Shown: positions 47,812 through 55,428 of the stretch, one piece after another | How positions within the stretch are numbered: position 1 is the first letter of the stretch | Layout: the number at the start of each line of letters is the position of its first letter | Assembly: GCA_041392505.1 (NCBI GenBank) | Contig: JAWKLX010000015.1 | Coordinates: 1 to 64,000 of the forward strand | Direction: 5' to 3' | DNA length: 64,000 nt | Origin: UBA6168 sp041392505 | Lineage (GTDB): Bacteria > Bacteroidota > Bacteroidia > Chitinophagales > Saprospiraceae | Position numbers and translations under genes: made by a program | The notes under the pieces: model-generated | Told to the model about the DNA's origin: nothing | Seen by the model: the letters and a program-made list of their open reading frames with translations, nothing else | The model's database searches: none

Positions 47812-48030
47812 AACGTTAACGTGAGTTCTGGATTTAAAATGTTGATTGCCAAGCCCGTAGGGCTTTTATCTTTGTAGCAAGATTCGTAATAGGCTTGGGC
47901 GTTCCATCGGAACGCCATATAGAAGAAAATACCGCTCCAATGGAGCGGAAAACAGATGTGATTATTGGATTCTACAAAGATTCCGCTCCTCTGGAGCGAG
48001 GTCTGATTCCAGAATTCACGTTAACGTTAA
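47812..48030. mobile_element. MITE-like element, TIR AACGTGAGTTCTGG, copy 1
   Basis: The ends TTAACGTGAGTTCTGGATT and CCAGAATTCACGTTAACG are inverted. Inside are three small palindromes in order: AAGCCCGTAGGGCTT, GCGTTCCATCGGAACGC and CCGCTCCAATGGAGCGG, plus ATCTTTGTAG and its inverted copy CTACAAAGAT. The second copy at 52178-52386 has the same order. No ORF for a transposase is inside, so it would need one supplied elsewhere. Confidence 0.85.
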
Positions 48031-48256
48031 AATGTTGATTGTCAGTTTTAAAGTCCAACTTTCAAAACGTCAGTTCTCTCAGTAAATCAGAAAGTTATTT
48101 TTAAGCATTGCTTAGCTGATTACTTTTTTTCAAAAAAAATCCGTTTTCAGGAACTTTCAGTGGAACCTTCCCTGTTCTCTTCCCTGTCGGCGCAATAAAA
48201 CCAAGAAGGAAGGGCAACCGTTGCTTCCTTATTATTCAACTGAAAACGAGAGTATT

Positions 48257-48838
48257 ATGCTTACAATGACCAACAAAACCAGCAAGTTCGAGCGTATTTT
48301 CGATCTGGAGCTGATGCCTCATGCGGATGCGCTGTACAACTTCAGCTACCACCTGACCAGCAATGAGGAAGATGCCAACGACCTCTTCCAAGAAGCCATG
48401 ATGAAAGCTTGGCGTTTCATTGACCGGTACGAGGAAGGAACCAATGCAAAGGCTTGGCTGTTCACCATCGCCAAGAATGCGTTCATCAATGACTACCGCA
48501 AACGGGTGAAGACACCCAATAAGGTAGAACTACAGGATTTTATTACTCATCAAGACCGGGAGGATACTCCTTTGACTGGCAGCCTCGACATGAGGGAGGA
48601 AATGTTCAGTTACCTGATGGGTGACGAGGTGACCATGGCCATCAATGCTTTGGCCGTTGAGTTCCGAACCGTTATCCTGCTTTGCGACATTGAAGATTTC
48701 ACCTACGAGGAAATAGCCAAGATATTGGATATTCCGATTGGTACGGTTCGGTCTCGGCTGTTCCGTGCCCGCAACGAATTGAAAAAGAAACTGAAAGAAT
48801 ACGCTGAAAACCTCGGATTCGAGGATAAGCGAGGATAA
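48257..48838 (+). CDS. ECF-type RNA polymerase sigma factor
   Basis: The start at 48257 (MLTMTNKTSKFERIFDLELMPHADALYNFSYHLTSN) was chosen over a GTG/TTG start 36 bp upstream. The 193-residue protein has region 2 (LYNFSYHLTSNEEDANDLFQEAMMKAWRFIDRY, AWLFTIAKNAFINDYRK) and region 4 (INALAVEFRTVILLCDIEDFTYEEIAKILDIPIGTVRSRLFRARNELKKKL). It would direct RNA polymerase to a stress or envelope regulon. The anti-sigma-like gene 260 bp downstream may be its partner. Confidence 0.94.
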   Translation: MLTMTNKTSKFERIFDLELMPHADALYNFSYHLTSNEEDANDLFQEAMMKAWRFIDRYEEGTNAKAWLFTIAKNAFINDYRKRVKTPNKVELQDFITHQDREDTPLTGSLDMREEMFSYLMGDEVTMAINALAVEFRTVILLCDIEDFTYEEIAKILDIPIGTVRSRLFRARNELKKKLKEYAENLGFEDKRG

Positions 48839-48912
48839 TTGGTTTAATGGTTTATCGGCATTATGGTGTACCAGATTTTCTGTAAAACTATAAAACCGAT
48901 GAACCGTTAAAC
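48838..48912. repeat. Inverted pair of short-period repeats after the sigma gene
   Basis: GGTTTAATGGTTTATCGG on the left is faced by AAAACCGATGAACCGTTAAACC on the right across a 30-nt AT-rich spacer. The left arm touches the sigma-factor stop codon. The rest of the gap to 49101 shows no gene; frames there have unlikely compositions. Confidence 0.65.
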
Positions 48913-49101
48913 CCATTTTTTTTTAAACCAAAGTGCTTTCCCAGCATTCAACTACCAATAAAATGTTTTTCTCAACCACTAACACATCCGCAGCTACCGG
49001 CACTTCCAACTTTGGGACTTGGCCAATTGGTGGCTGCTGTACCGTCGGTTGGGGCTGTTTGGTGGTTGGGCGCTGGGGGGCAGTCAAAAATACTTTTTGC
49101 G

Positions 49102-49353
49102 ATGAACAACTATCAAAACAGCCAGGACTTTATTCAGCGCATGAATCTTTTATTGGATAACCAGTTGACCCCCGAAAAGGAAAGAGAAATGCTCGAAGAA
49201 ATCAAGACGAATAAAAATTATCGGGCGCTCCTGAGTCAAGAACAATCTTTCCGTGAGTTTGTCAAAAGCCGCATCCACCGCAAAAAAGTATCACCTTCCT
49301 TAGTCCAATCCATAAAAGAAAAGATCCATTCTTCCGGATCGTCGGAGATGTAG
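49102..49353 (+). CDS. Anti-sigma-factor-like protein without zinc ligands
   Basis: The start at 49102 (MNNYQNSQDFIQRMNLLLDNQLTPEKEREMLEEIKTNKNYRALLSQEQSFREFVKSRIHRKKVSPSLVQSIKEKIH) gives 83 residues; an in-frame ATG at 49012 adds an implausible Gly/Trp-rich stretch. The helical layout and the KVSPSLVQSIKEKI ending match the small anti-sigma proteins that follow ECF genes in Bacteroidota. The usual HxxxCxxC zinc motif is absent: there is no Cys at all in the protein. It may bind sigma without zinc, so control by redox or zinc is unlikely. Partner assignment rests on neighbourhood. Confidence 0.7.
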   Translation: MNNYQNSQDFIQRMNLLLDNQLTPEKEREMLEEIKTNKNYRALLSQEQSFREFVKSRIHRKKVSPSLVQSIKEKIHSSGSSEM

Positions 49354-49569
49354 CATTATTCCTGACCAAATTAATTTATTCTAAAGTCGCCAAGAGGCTG
49401 GCCCCTACTTTTAAGGTATGGCAGCTCCTTCATTCCTTCACCTGTTCCTAGAACAACCAGTCCCGCTGCTTCCCTTGATGGCGCGTCGCGTATTATACTT
49501 GAGCATAAGGGCATTCAGCTCAACATTTCCGTTTTGGATCGCAGGCAATGCAACGTGGTCGAAAAAATT

Positions 49570-49664
49570 GAGGGGGAAGAAAATCGGCTTTGCCGATTTT
49601 CTTCCCCCTGAAACTTCCTTTGGCAAGGCAGGCATTGGCGAAAGCCAATCCTGCCTTGCCATTT
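49570..49664. repeat. Two perfect hairpins (GGGGGAAGAAAATCGGC and GGCAAGGCAGG/ATTGGC arms)
   Basis: The first hairpin (49572-49609) has 17-bp perfect arms GGGGGAAGAAAATCGGC with a TTT loop. The second (49621-49662) pairs TGGCAAGGCAGG and ATTGGC with GCCAAT and CCTGCCTTGCCA. The first shares its GGGGGAA base with the hairpins at 37784 and 61530. They fill part of the 786-bp gap 49354-50139. Confidence 0.75.
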
Positions 49665-49676
49665 AAATCCATACAC

Positions 49677-49927
49677 GTTAATAAACGTGAGTTATGGATA
49701 AGAACAGCATGTGACAACCCAGAAAACAATCCCAGTATAAAAGCCGGAGGTTACAAAACCTCCTCTACGTTGGTTTCATGGCCACGGGTTCACCGCTGGA
49801 AGGGGCATTGGTAGAGGAGGTTTTGCAACCTCCGGCCTATCAAGCAGCAATGAACCATTGGAAACGTACCAACAAGCTGTGTAAAATATTGACTGTCAGT
49901 TGATTTTATCCATAATTCACGTTAATA
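49677..49927. mobile_element. MITE-like element, TIR CGTTAATAAACGTGAGTTATGG-type, variant copy
   Basis: CACGTTAATAAACGTGAGTT with ATGGATAA on the left and TTATCCATAATTCACGTTAATA on the right are inverted ends related to the AACGTGAGTT elements at 47812 and 52178. Inside, the palindrome GCCGGAGGTTACAAAACC...TAC and GTAGAGGAGGTTTTGCAACC differs from the other two copies. The remainder of the gap, 49928-50139, shows only a GGCAGGCAGGCAGG triplet repeat and no gene. Confidence 0.7.
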
Positions 49928-50139
49928 AAGGAGGTAGGTTTGATTGGGTTACTACGTTTAATTCGGCAGGCAGGCAGGCCCAAGATGGTGTGGTTTAATA
50001 ACTATGTCTGTCTTTTCAACAGTGGTGTTGTTGAACCAATGGTTTATAATCTAACGGTCAATTTCCGTTGAATTGACTACAGGGTCAACAATTGAAGGGT
50101 AAATCATAGCCCACAAACAAGGTCAATTTATCTCGTCAT

Positions 50140-50928
50140 TCAATAAATCCCATTCCCCATTTTTTCTTCTCCATCTAAATTTTGTTGCATAGTCTCATAA
50201 TTCTGGAGATAGTTATTGGTTCGAAAAATGGCGATCTGAACAGCATTTTCAATCATTTCCTCACCCGGCTGAAGATGCTGGTTGAAGACTAAATGGTCGT
50301 CAAAAAAGACCTGAACCTGCGAAGCCCTGCCTCGGGGGGGCATTTCCACGATTTTTATCATAAAATCATGGGTACTTGGCACCTCTTGCCAGAGGGCATA
50401 AAACCTTTCATAAAAGGATGTCCCGATTTTACTGCGGGTCTCATCGAGGATGAGGCCACCAATCCCAAAAACAGGGTCTTCCTTGGCGATCACTCCTTTG
50501 GGAGTAGGGGTAATAGACAAAACAGGTTTTTCATCTTTCTTGATTTGTACCCCTGTAATTTCAAATGAATCCAATGCCACGAGGGTGTCCTGTTCACTGA
50601 TTTTCAAGATGGCCTTGATGCGCTGGCCGGGTGTCTCATTGAATTTTACCGAACCCAACTGGGTGGGTGTTTGGGGTGGCGTCATTATTTGTCCGGCTTG
50701 GGTTGAGTTGTTATGGTTGCTGTTGGCGTCAGTTTTTTCTAAAATGAGGGAATAGGAAAGCTCCCGGTTTTCAGCTGCCAGATTTTCACAAAAGGCAGTT
50801 AGGGCCAGGTGCTCTCCTTCCCTGCTGAGGTCAATCCAAGTCTTTATTAAATGACCACCCTTTCCCGTTTGGGCAAATGCAAAAAACGGTAGGAACCAAA
50901 GAATTAGCCAGATGAAATAAGTCTTCAT
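50140..50928 (-). CDS. csgE: Curli assembly factor CsgE with N-terminal CsgH-like domain
   Basis: The start at 50928 (MKTYFIWLILWFLPFFAFAQ) gives a signal peptide; an upstream in-frame ATG would precede it with 25 unlikely residues. Residues about 26-125 look like CsgH (LALTAFCENLAAENRELSYSLILEKTDANSNHNNSTQAGQ ... GQRIKAILKISEQDTLVALDSFEI), a small beta-sandwich curlin chaperone. Residues about 158-255 are CsgE: GGLILDETRSKIGTSFYERFYALW, IKIVEMPPRGRASQVQVFFDDHLVFNQHLQPGEEMIENAVQIAIFRTNNYLQNYE. CsgE caps the CsgG pore and delivers curlin. It is the last gene of the minus-strand operon, 71 bp behind a curlin gene. The combination of both domains in one protein is notable. Confidence 0.85.
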   Translation of the reverse strand: MKTYFIWLILWFLPFFAFAQTGKGGHLIKTWIDLSREGEHLALTAFCENLAAENRELSYSLILEKTDANSNHNNSTQAGQIMTPPQTPTQLGSVKFNETPGQRIKAILKISEQDTLVALDSFEITGVQIKKDEKPVLSITPTPKGVIAKEDPVFGIGGLILDETRSKIGTSFYERFYALWQEVPSTHDFMIKIVEMPPRGRASQVQVFFDDHLVFNQHLQPGEEMIENAVQIAIFRTNNYLQNYETMQQNLDGEEKMGNGIY

Positions 50929-50999
50929 TTTTTTGTGGTTAAGGCGTGGATAGGGTAATTCACCGGGCGGCCTACGAGTCGTCCGGTGAAAGATTATCT

Positions 51000-52166
51000 T
51001 CAATCGTTGTTCTGCCGAATCGTAACATTGTTACCATTGCCCATTTGGGTGATTTCGGAGAAATGTTCTGTGCCGTTCTGGATCAGCTGCAACATATTTC
51101 CATCGCCCTGCTGAATAATGGCAGCGCTGTTGGCATCCCCTTTTTGCGAAATATCAATTTCGTTCTGGTCGCCCAGCTGAATGCTCGAAGCACTGTTCTC
51201 ATCTCCTTTTTGCAGCAAGGAGGCCAGGTTCTCCTCGCCCATTTGATAAATGCCGTATTCCGGGCCATCCAATGAACCGATGTTATTCCAGTCGCCCTTT
51301 TGCGAAAGCTCAAACATGTTGCCTAAGCCCTGCTGGTATATGACAGCAGTATTCTGGTCGCCTTGCTGGCTCAACGACCCTTCGTTGTCGAAGCCATCCA
51401 ACTGCTGCGTCCACAAACTGGAATTGAAGTTGCCATTTTGCTGGATATCCGCCTGACCGTTGAACCCCAACATTTGGAGCGTGGCCACATTGCCAGTGCC
51501 ATCCTGTGAGATTTCCCCATCATTGTCTTCCCCACCGCTCTGCGTCAGGTCTGCCTGATTGGAAATGCCGTCCTGCGAGATATTGGCTTCATTGTCACTG
51601 TCGCTCTGGACAATATTGGCCGCCTGGTCATCACCATCCTGTTCAATGTTGGCTTGGTTGTCACTACCGCGTTGTGTCATGGAGGCCAAGTTGTTGTTGC
51701 CGTCCTGCTCCACATCCGCAAAATGGTCTTCTCCCTGCTGGTCAATGGTAGAAGTGTTGGAGTTGCCCTCTTGGTCCACTTCGGCGGTCTGTTCATCTCC
51801 CTGCTGCACGATGGTGGAAGATTGCCCATCACCTTCTTGCCTCGTTTCGGCTTCATGGTCCGAACCCTCTTGTGAAATACTGCCCAGGTGGTTGCTGCCA
51901 TCCTGCTCGATCTTGGCCTCGTGGTCAATCCCTTGCTGGGAGGCCGTCGCCTGGTTGAGGGAACCGAGCTGTTCAATGGTCACTTTGCTGCCCGAAGTGG
52001 AGGAAAGTGTCCCTTGGTTAACGATGGCGTTGAGGCTACTGCCAGTTTGAGTAACTTCTGTTTCGTTTTCATTCCCCAATTGACCGACAGTAGCGGTATT
52101 GGTTTGAGCAAGGAGCAAACCATGACCAATGCAAAACAGTATGATGAATAGCAATTGCTTTTTCAT
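51000..52166 (-). CDS. Curlin-repeat amyloid protein, strongly acidic
   Basis: The start at 52166 (MKKQLLFIILFCIGHGLLLAQ) gives a signal peptide followed directly by about 16 curlin units of roughly 22 residues, each with two strands of the form QxGxxNxAxIxQxG. Examples are TATVGQLGNENETEVTQTG, STIVQQGDEQTAEVDQEG and QANIEQDGDDQ. Asp and Glu replace many Asn/Ser positions, while Lys and Arg are rare, so the mature protein should be very acidic. The 388-residue length is about three times E. coli CsgA. It would form extracellular curli-like fibres through CsgG. The gene lies between csgE and an element with TIR AACGTGAGTT. Confidence 0.93.
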   Translation of the reverse strand: MKKQLLFIILFCIGHGLLLAQTNTATVGQLGNENETEVTQTGSSLNAIVNQGTLSSTSGSKVTIEQLGSLNQATASQQGIDHEAKIEQDGSNHLGSISQEGSDHEAETRQEGDGQSSTIVQQGDEQTAEVDQEGNSNTSTIDQQGEDHFADVEQDGNNNLASMTQRGSDNQANIEQDGDDQAANIVQSDSDNEANISQDGISNQADLTQSGGEDNDGEISQDGTGNVATLQMLGFNGQADIQQNGNFNSSLWTQQLDGFDNEGSLSQQGDQNTAVIYQQGLGNMFELSQKGDWNNIGSLDGPEYGIYQMGEENLASLLQKGDENSASSIQLGDQNEIDISQKGDANSAAIIQQGDGNMLQLIQNGTEHFSEITQMGNGNNVTIRQNND

Positions 52167-52177
52167 GGTTTTTATTT

Positions 52178-52386
52178 TAACGTGAGTTCTGGATTTAGGC
52201 AATTGATTATCAAGCCCGTAGGGCTTTTATCTTTGTAGAAAGATGTCATATTAGTACGTGTGCGTTCCATCGGAACGCTATCTCGAAGAAGATACTGCTC
52301 CGCTGGAGCGGCCATCAGCTATGAATATTGGGTTCTACAAAGATTTCGCTTCACTGGAGCGAGGCCTAATGCCAGAACTCACGTTA
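52178..52386. mobile_element. MITE-like element, TIR AACGTGAGTTCTGG, copy 2
   Basis: TAACGTGAGTTCTGG and CCAGAACTCACGTTA are perfect inverted ends. The interior repeats the 47812 copy: AAGCCCGTAGGGCTT, ATCTTTGTAGA, GCGTTCCATCGGAACGC, CCGCTGGAGCGG, TCTACAAAGATTTCGC. It lies between the two curlin genes. Confidence 0.87.
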
Positions 52387-52391
52387 TTTTA

Positions 52392-52430
52392 AGAAAAAAG
52401 AAGGGGCAAGCTTAGCAGCATGCCCCTATC
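52392..52430 (-). terminator. Rho-independent terminator after the upstream curlin gene
   Basis: Read on the minus strand, AGGGGCA and TGCCCCT pair around a 12-nt loop and are followed by TCTTTTTTCTT. It lies just after the stop of the 52438-53718 curlin gene and could lower expression of the downstream curlin and csgE. Confidence 0.8.
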
Positions 52431-52437
52431 CCTTTAC

Positions 52438-53718
52438 TTATTGGTTCTGTGTGATCGTGGTTGTGTTGCCAATACCGTTCTGTGTACTGTTGGCCATATG
52501 CCCAATACCGTCTTGGGTCAGTGTAGTAGCGTTGTTTGCTCCGTTGGAGATCAATTCAGCTTGGTTCATATCCCCGGTCTGTGTGACGGTCATGTCAGAA
52601 TTAACGCCCGCATCAAAGGTCATGAGCAGGTCATTTTCACTGCCTTCCTGGGAGGCTGTCACCCTGTTGCCGGTATTGCCAGCACCACCAGCAAGGGAAA
52701 GAAGATTCATTTCATTGTTATCACCCGTTACAGTCAGGGATGCAGTATGACCAGTGCCATCAGATTGTTTGGCAAAAATGTAGTTATCGTTGCCTACTAT
52801 AGTACCAGTTAAAGTACTGCCATACCCGTCTTCATTTTGTTGAACACCAAAATAGTTGTTATCGCCCAAGATGGAGCTGTTCGTCGAGTTGTTGCTTGCA
52901 CCATTGTTTTGGAATAATCTCATATCATTGTTGTTGCCTGCAGTAATACCTGTCATTGTATTGTTGTGAGAATTCGTAAACTGTCGCATCAATGTGCGGT
53001 TGGAGTTACCGGTAATCTGTGCATCAATGGAGTTGCCGGAAGCATTGGCCTGTTGGTCAAAAAGCTCTCCCCTATTGTCGTTTCCTATTTGGACAACATT
53101 GATGGTATTGAAACTGGAATTACTGTTCTGGCGGATTGCGCTGCCGTTGCCGTCCCCTTCTTGCCTAATAGTAGTTGAAAGATTGCTTCCATTTTGGACG
53201 TCCGATGTCCAGCCAGAAACCCCATTTCCGTTGCCGATCTGGTCAATGGTCATGCTATTCGAGCTGCCGTTTTGGGTGGTCACAACTCTATTGCCATCCC
53301 CTAATTGGTTGGAAGTGATCGCTGAGAGGCTTCCACTTTGGGTGGTATTTAAAATATTTCCACTGCCGGTCTGGTCAAGTGTAATATCGTTCGTGTTACC
53401 CGTTTGGCTGGTTGTAACGGTATTGTCGTTTCCTGCTTGGTTGGAAGTGAGGGTCAGATTATTTCCGTTCTGCGTGGCCTCCAGGCTGTTCATATTGCCA
53501 GCCTGATCGACAGTCATGCTATTTGTGCCGCCCAATTGGGTGGTAAGACTGGCATTACCGTCCCCCGTTTGATTGGCGGTGAGAGTCAAAACGCTTCCTG
53601 TCTGGGTAGCCCCCAGGTTGTTTGCGTTACCTGTCTGGGTTGTGGTGGCTGTATTCTGAGCGGTCAAAAGACTGGCTGAAAACAGTAATGCGAAGGCGAA
53701 AAAAAGAAATTGTTTCAT
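52438..53718 (-). CDS. Curlin-repeat amyloid protein, Asn/Thr/Ser-rich
   Basis: A signal peptide (MKQFLFFAFALLFSASLLTAQ) leads into about 17 curlin units, for example TATTTQTGNANNLGATQTG, SMTVDQAGNMNSLEATQNG and DITLDQTGSGNILNTTQSG. The first seven units and the last three are regular; the middle (about 190-330) is more divergent with longer turns and loss of the first Gln. Composition is Asn/Thr/Ser/Gly-rich and nearly neutral, unlike the acidic partner downstream. At 426 residues it is much larger than CsgA or CsgB. One of the two may nucleate the other, as CsgB does for CsgA, but which one cannot be read from the sequence. Confidence 0.93.
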   Translation of the reverse strand: MKQFLFFAFALLFSASLLTAQNTATTTQTGNANNLGATQTGSVLTLTANQTGDGNASLTTQLGGTNSMTVDQAGNMNSLEATQNGNNLTLTSNQAGNDNTVTTSQTGNTNDITLDQTGSGNILNTTQSGSLSAITSNQLGDGNRVVTTQNGSSNSMTIDQIGNGNGVSGWTSDVQNGSNLSTTIRQEGDGNGSAIRQNSNSSFNTINVVQIGNDNRGELFDQQANASGNSIDAQITGNSNRTLMRQFTNSHNNTMTGITAGNNNDMRLFQNNGASNNSTNSSILGDNNYFGVQQNEDGYGSTLTGTIVGNDNYIFAKQSDGTGHTASLTVTGDNNEMNLLSLAGGAGNTGNRVTASQEGSENDLLMTFDAGVNSDMTVTQTGDMNQAELISNGANNATTLTQDGIGHMANSTQNGIGNTTTITQNQ

Positions 53719-53842
53719 GATTTTTAAATTAAAAGTTTTGAAAATTCAAGATGAATATCACTGTTCCTAAAAGGTATTTTTTAGGATAAAAATGATCGTT
53801 TAAAGATGGTTTGTTAGTGCTAAAAAAAAGGTTGCTGATGGG

Positions 53843-55348
53843 TCATCTCCAATCCGGCATTTCCCCATTCCCAATAAAAAGTGCCCTGTCAGTACCAACC
53901 CACTCCCCTTGCATATTTAAGTCGAGGTTCATGACCCAGATATTTTTTGGGGTCACATCGTCGTTGTCGCCGTTGGAAAAAATGACCTGGGCACCTGTGG
54001 GCGAAAACTTGGCATCGAGGTCGTTGGTGCCGTTCAGCTTGGCAGTGGACAGGTCGTAGTCGATGCCCGTTTCCAAGTCTTTCAGGAAAATATGGGAATT
54101 CAGTTGGCGGCCATCTGGCGATTCATAGCCGTCGAGGTCTCTGGAATAAAGCATTTTTTTTCCATCAATGGAAAACTTGGGTCCGCCCATACTGCCCGGC
54201 AAGTCGTCCACCAAAATGGTCTGTGTGCCAGTGTTGTCGCAGAGCAGAATTTTTGATTCGTACGGTTGGTCGCCTACCGTCCTGACGATGATGTCGCCGT
54301 TGCTCCGCCAATCGACCTCGACAAAGGATTGGTTGCCAGTGGTTTCGGCCATCATTTCCAGTCCCGTTCCATCGGTGTTGATTTTATAGAGTCGGTTGCC
54401 GTTTATATAAAGCAGCGCATCGGATGTGGGCGACCAACAGTAATTGAATTTCAGTGGGTAGTACCCGGTCAGTGGGAGGGTGGTCACTTGTTGTTTGTCG
54501 CTCCCGTCGGGTCTTTGGGTGAACAACTGCACGTCCACATCTTCATTGGACAGGTAGGCGAGCAGTTGCCGGTTGGGACTTAGGTGCGGGCGCCACTGGC
54601 TGCTCAATGGCTCGGTAAAAGCAACTTCACTGCCTGCCATGTTGGAACAGTACAAGTTGTAAACACTGTTTTCTTTTCTGGTAAAAAACAACCGGTGTTC
54701 GGGGAAAACCGCCGTTTCAAAACGCCATATTTCACCGAAAACTGGTTCTGCTGTTCCGTCTTTTACGATGACCTGCCAGTAGTAAGTAGTCCCGTAATCG
54801 AGGTTTGTCATGTCAAATTGGGGTTCTTGAAGGTCCGTAGCCACTATGTTATTTGGCGATTCGCCCCCTTTGAAAAAAACCAGGTCGTAGTGTAAAGTAT
54901 CTGTTTCGTCCTGATCTGTCGCTTCCCAGGTAAGTGTCACTTCATTTGGTATTTCGCCTGCGGCATTGGCAGGTACAGGATTGAATGGTAAACCGGGGAC
55001 GGTGTTTTCATCGGTGGTTGTTTTTAGCAATATGGTGATTTTGGTTGAGGCATTTTCATTGACGCTCACGATTTCCAATTCAGTTTTGTAGCCTTCTTTT
55101 TTGGCATTAATAGTCAGACTTCCGACTGGCAAAGAATCCAGGACAAATTTCCCATCGTCCCCGGTCAGCAAGACACTGGTGGTCGGTGTGGTCGAAATAC
55201 GTACATTTTCAAGCGGGGTGTAATCATCTGCAAAAAGGACTTCCCCTTGTATGGTACCCAAAAAGATGGGCTCTACAAATTCATCCCTGCAAGCGCCTAA
55301 AAAAACGAGGAGGCAGAAAAAAAAGATGGATTTAAAAGTAGACTTCAT
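53843..55348 (-). CDS. Lipoprotein with carboxypeptidase-regulatory-like, Fn3-like and PD40 propeller domains, in curli operon
   Basis: The 501-residue protein has a lipobox (FLGACRDEF, Cys about 20), a carboxypeptidase-regulatory-like beta domain (GTIQGEVLFADDYTPLENVRISTTPTTSVLLTGDDGKFVLDSLPVG), a fibronectin-like domain (PNEVTLTWEATDQDETDTLHYDLVFFKGG ... YYWQVIVKDG) and a six-bladed TolB-type propeller (WRPHLSPNRQLLAYLSNEDVDVQLF, FNYCWSPTSDALLYINGN, PKFSIDGKKMLYSRDLDG, AKFSPTGAQVIFSNGDND). It lies between csgG and the two curlin genes on the same strand, so it probably serves curli fibres, for instance as an outer-membrane attachment or assembly factor. No enzymatic motif is visible. Confidence 0.87.
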   Translation of the reverse strand: MKSTFKSIFFFCLLVFLGACRDEFVEPIFLGTIQGEVLFADDYTPLENVRISTTPTTSVLLTGDDGKFVLDSLPVGSLTINAKKEGYKTELEIVSVNENASTKITILLKTTTDENTVPGLPFNPVPANAAGEIPNEVTLTWEATDQDETDTLHYDLVFFKGGESPNNIVATDLQEPQFDMTNLDYGTTYYWQVIVKDGTAEPVFGEIWRFETAVFPEHRLFFTRKENSVYNLYCSNMAGSEVAFTEPLSSQWRPHLSPNRQLLAYLSNEDVDVQLFTQRPDGSDKQQVTTLPLTGYYPLKFNYCWSPTSDALLYINGNRLYKINTDGTGLEMMAETTGNQSFVEVDWRSNGDIIVRTVGDQPYESKILLCDNTGTQTILVDDLPGSMGGPKFSIDGKKMLYSRDLDGYESPDGRQLNSHIFLKDLETGIDYDLSTAKLNGTNDLDAKFSPTGAQVIFSNGDNDDVTPKNIWVMNLDLNMQGEWVGTDRALFIGNGEMPDWR

Positions 55349-55428
55349 GAATGTTATTTTGGTTAGGCCCTATACTTTCCAGGTTTCCAAAATCTGGAAA
55401 GTCTATATTTTAGATTTTACCAGACCTG

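Noticed and set aside
49012..49101. Upstream ATG for the anti-sigma-like protein
   Set aside because: The added residues are Gly/Trp/Val-rich with no signal function and are not part of the family layout.
51000..53718. Regular repeats as a CRISPR array
   Set aside because: The periodicity is the 66-bp coding unit of curlin repeats, in frame and degenerate, without constant repeats and unique spacers.
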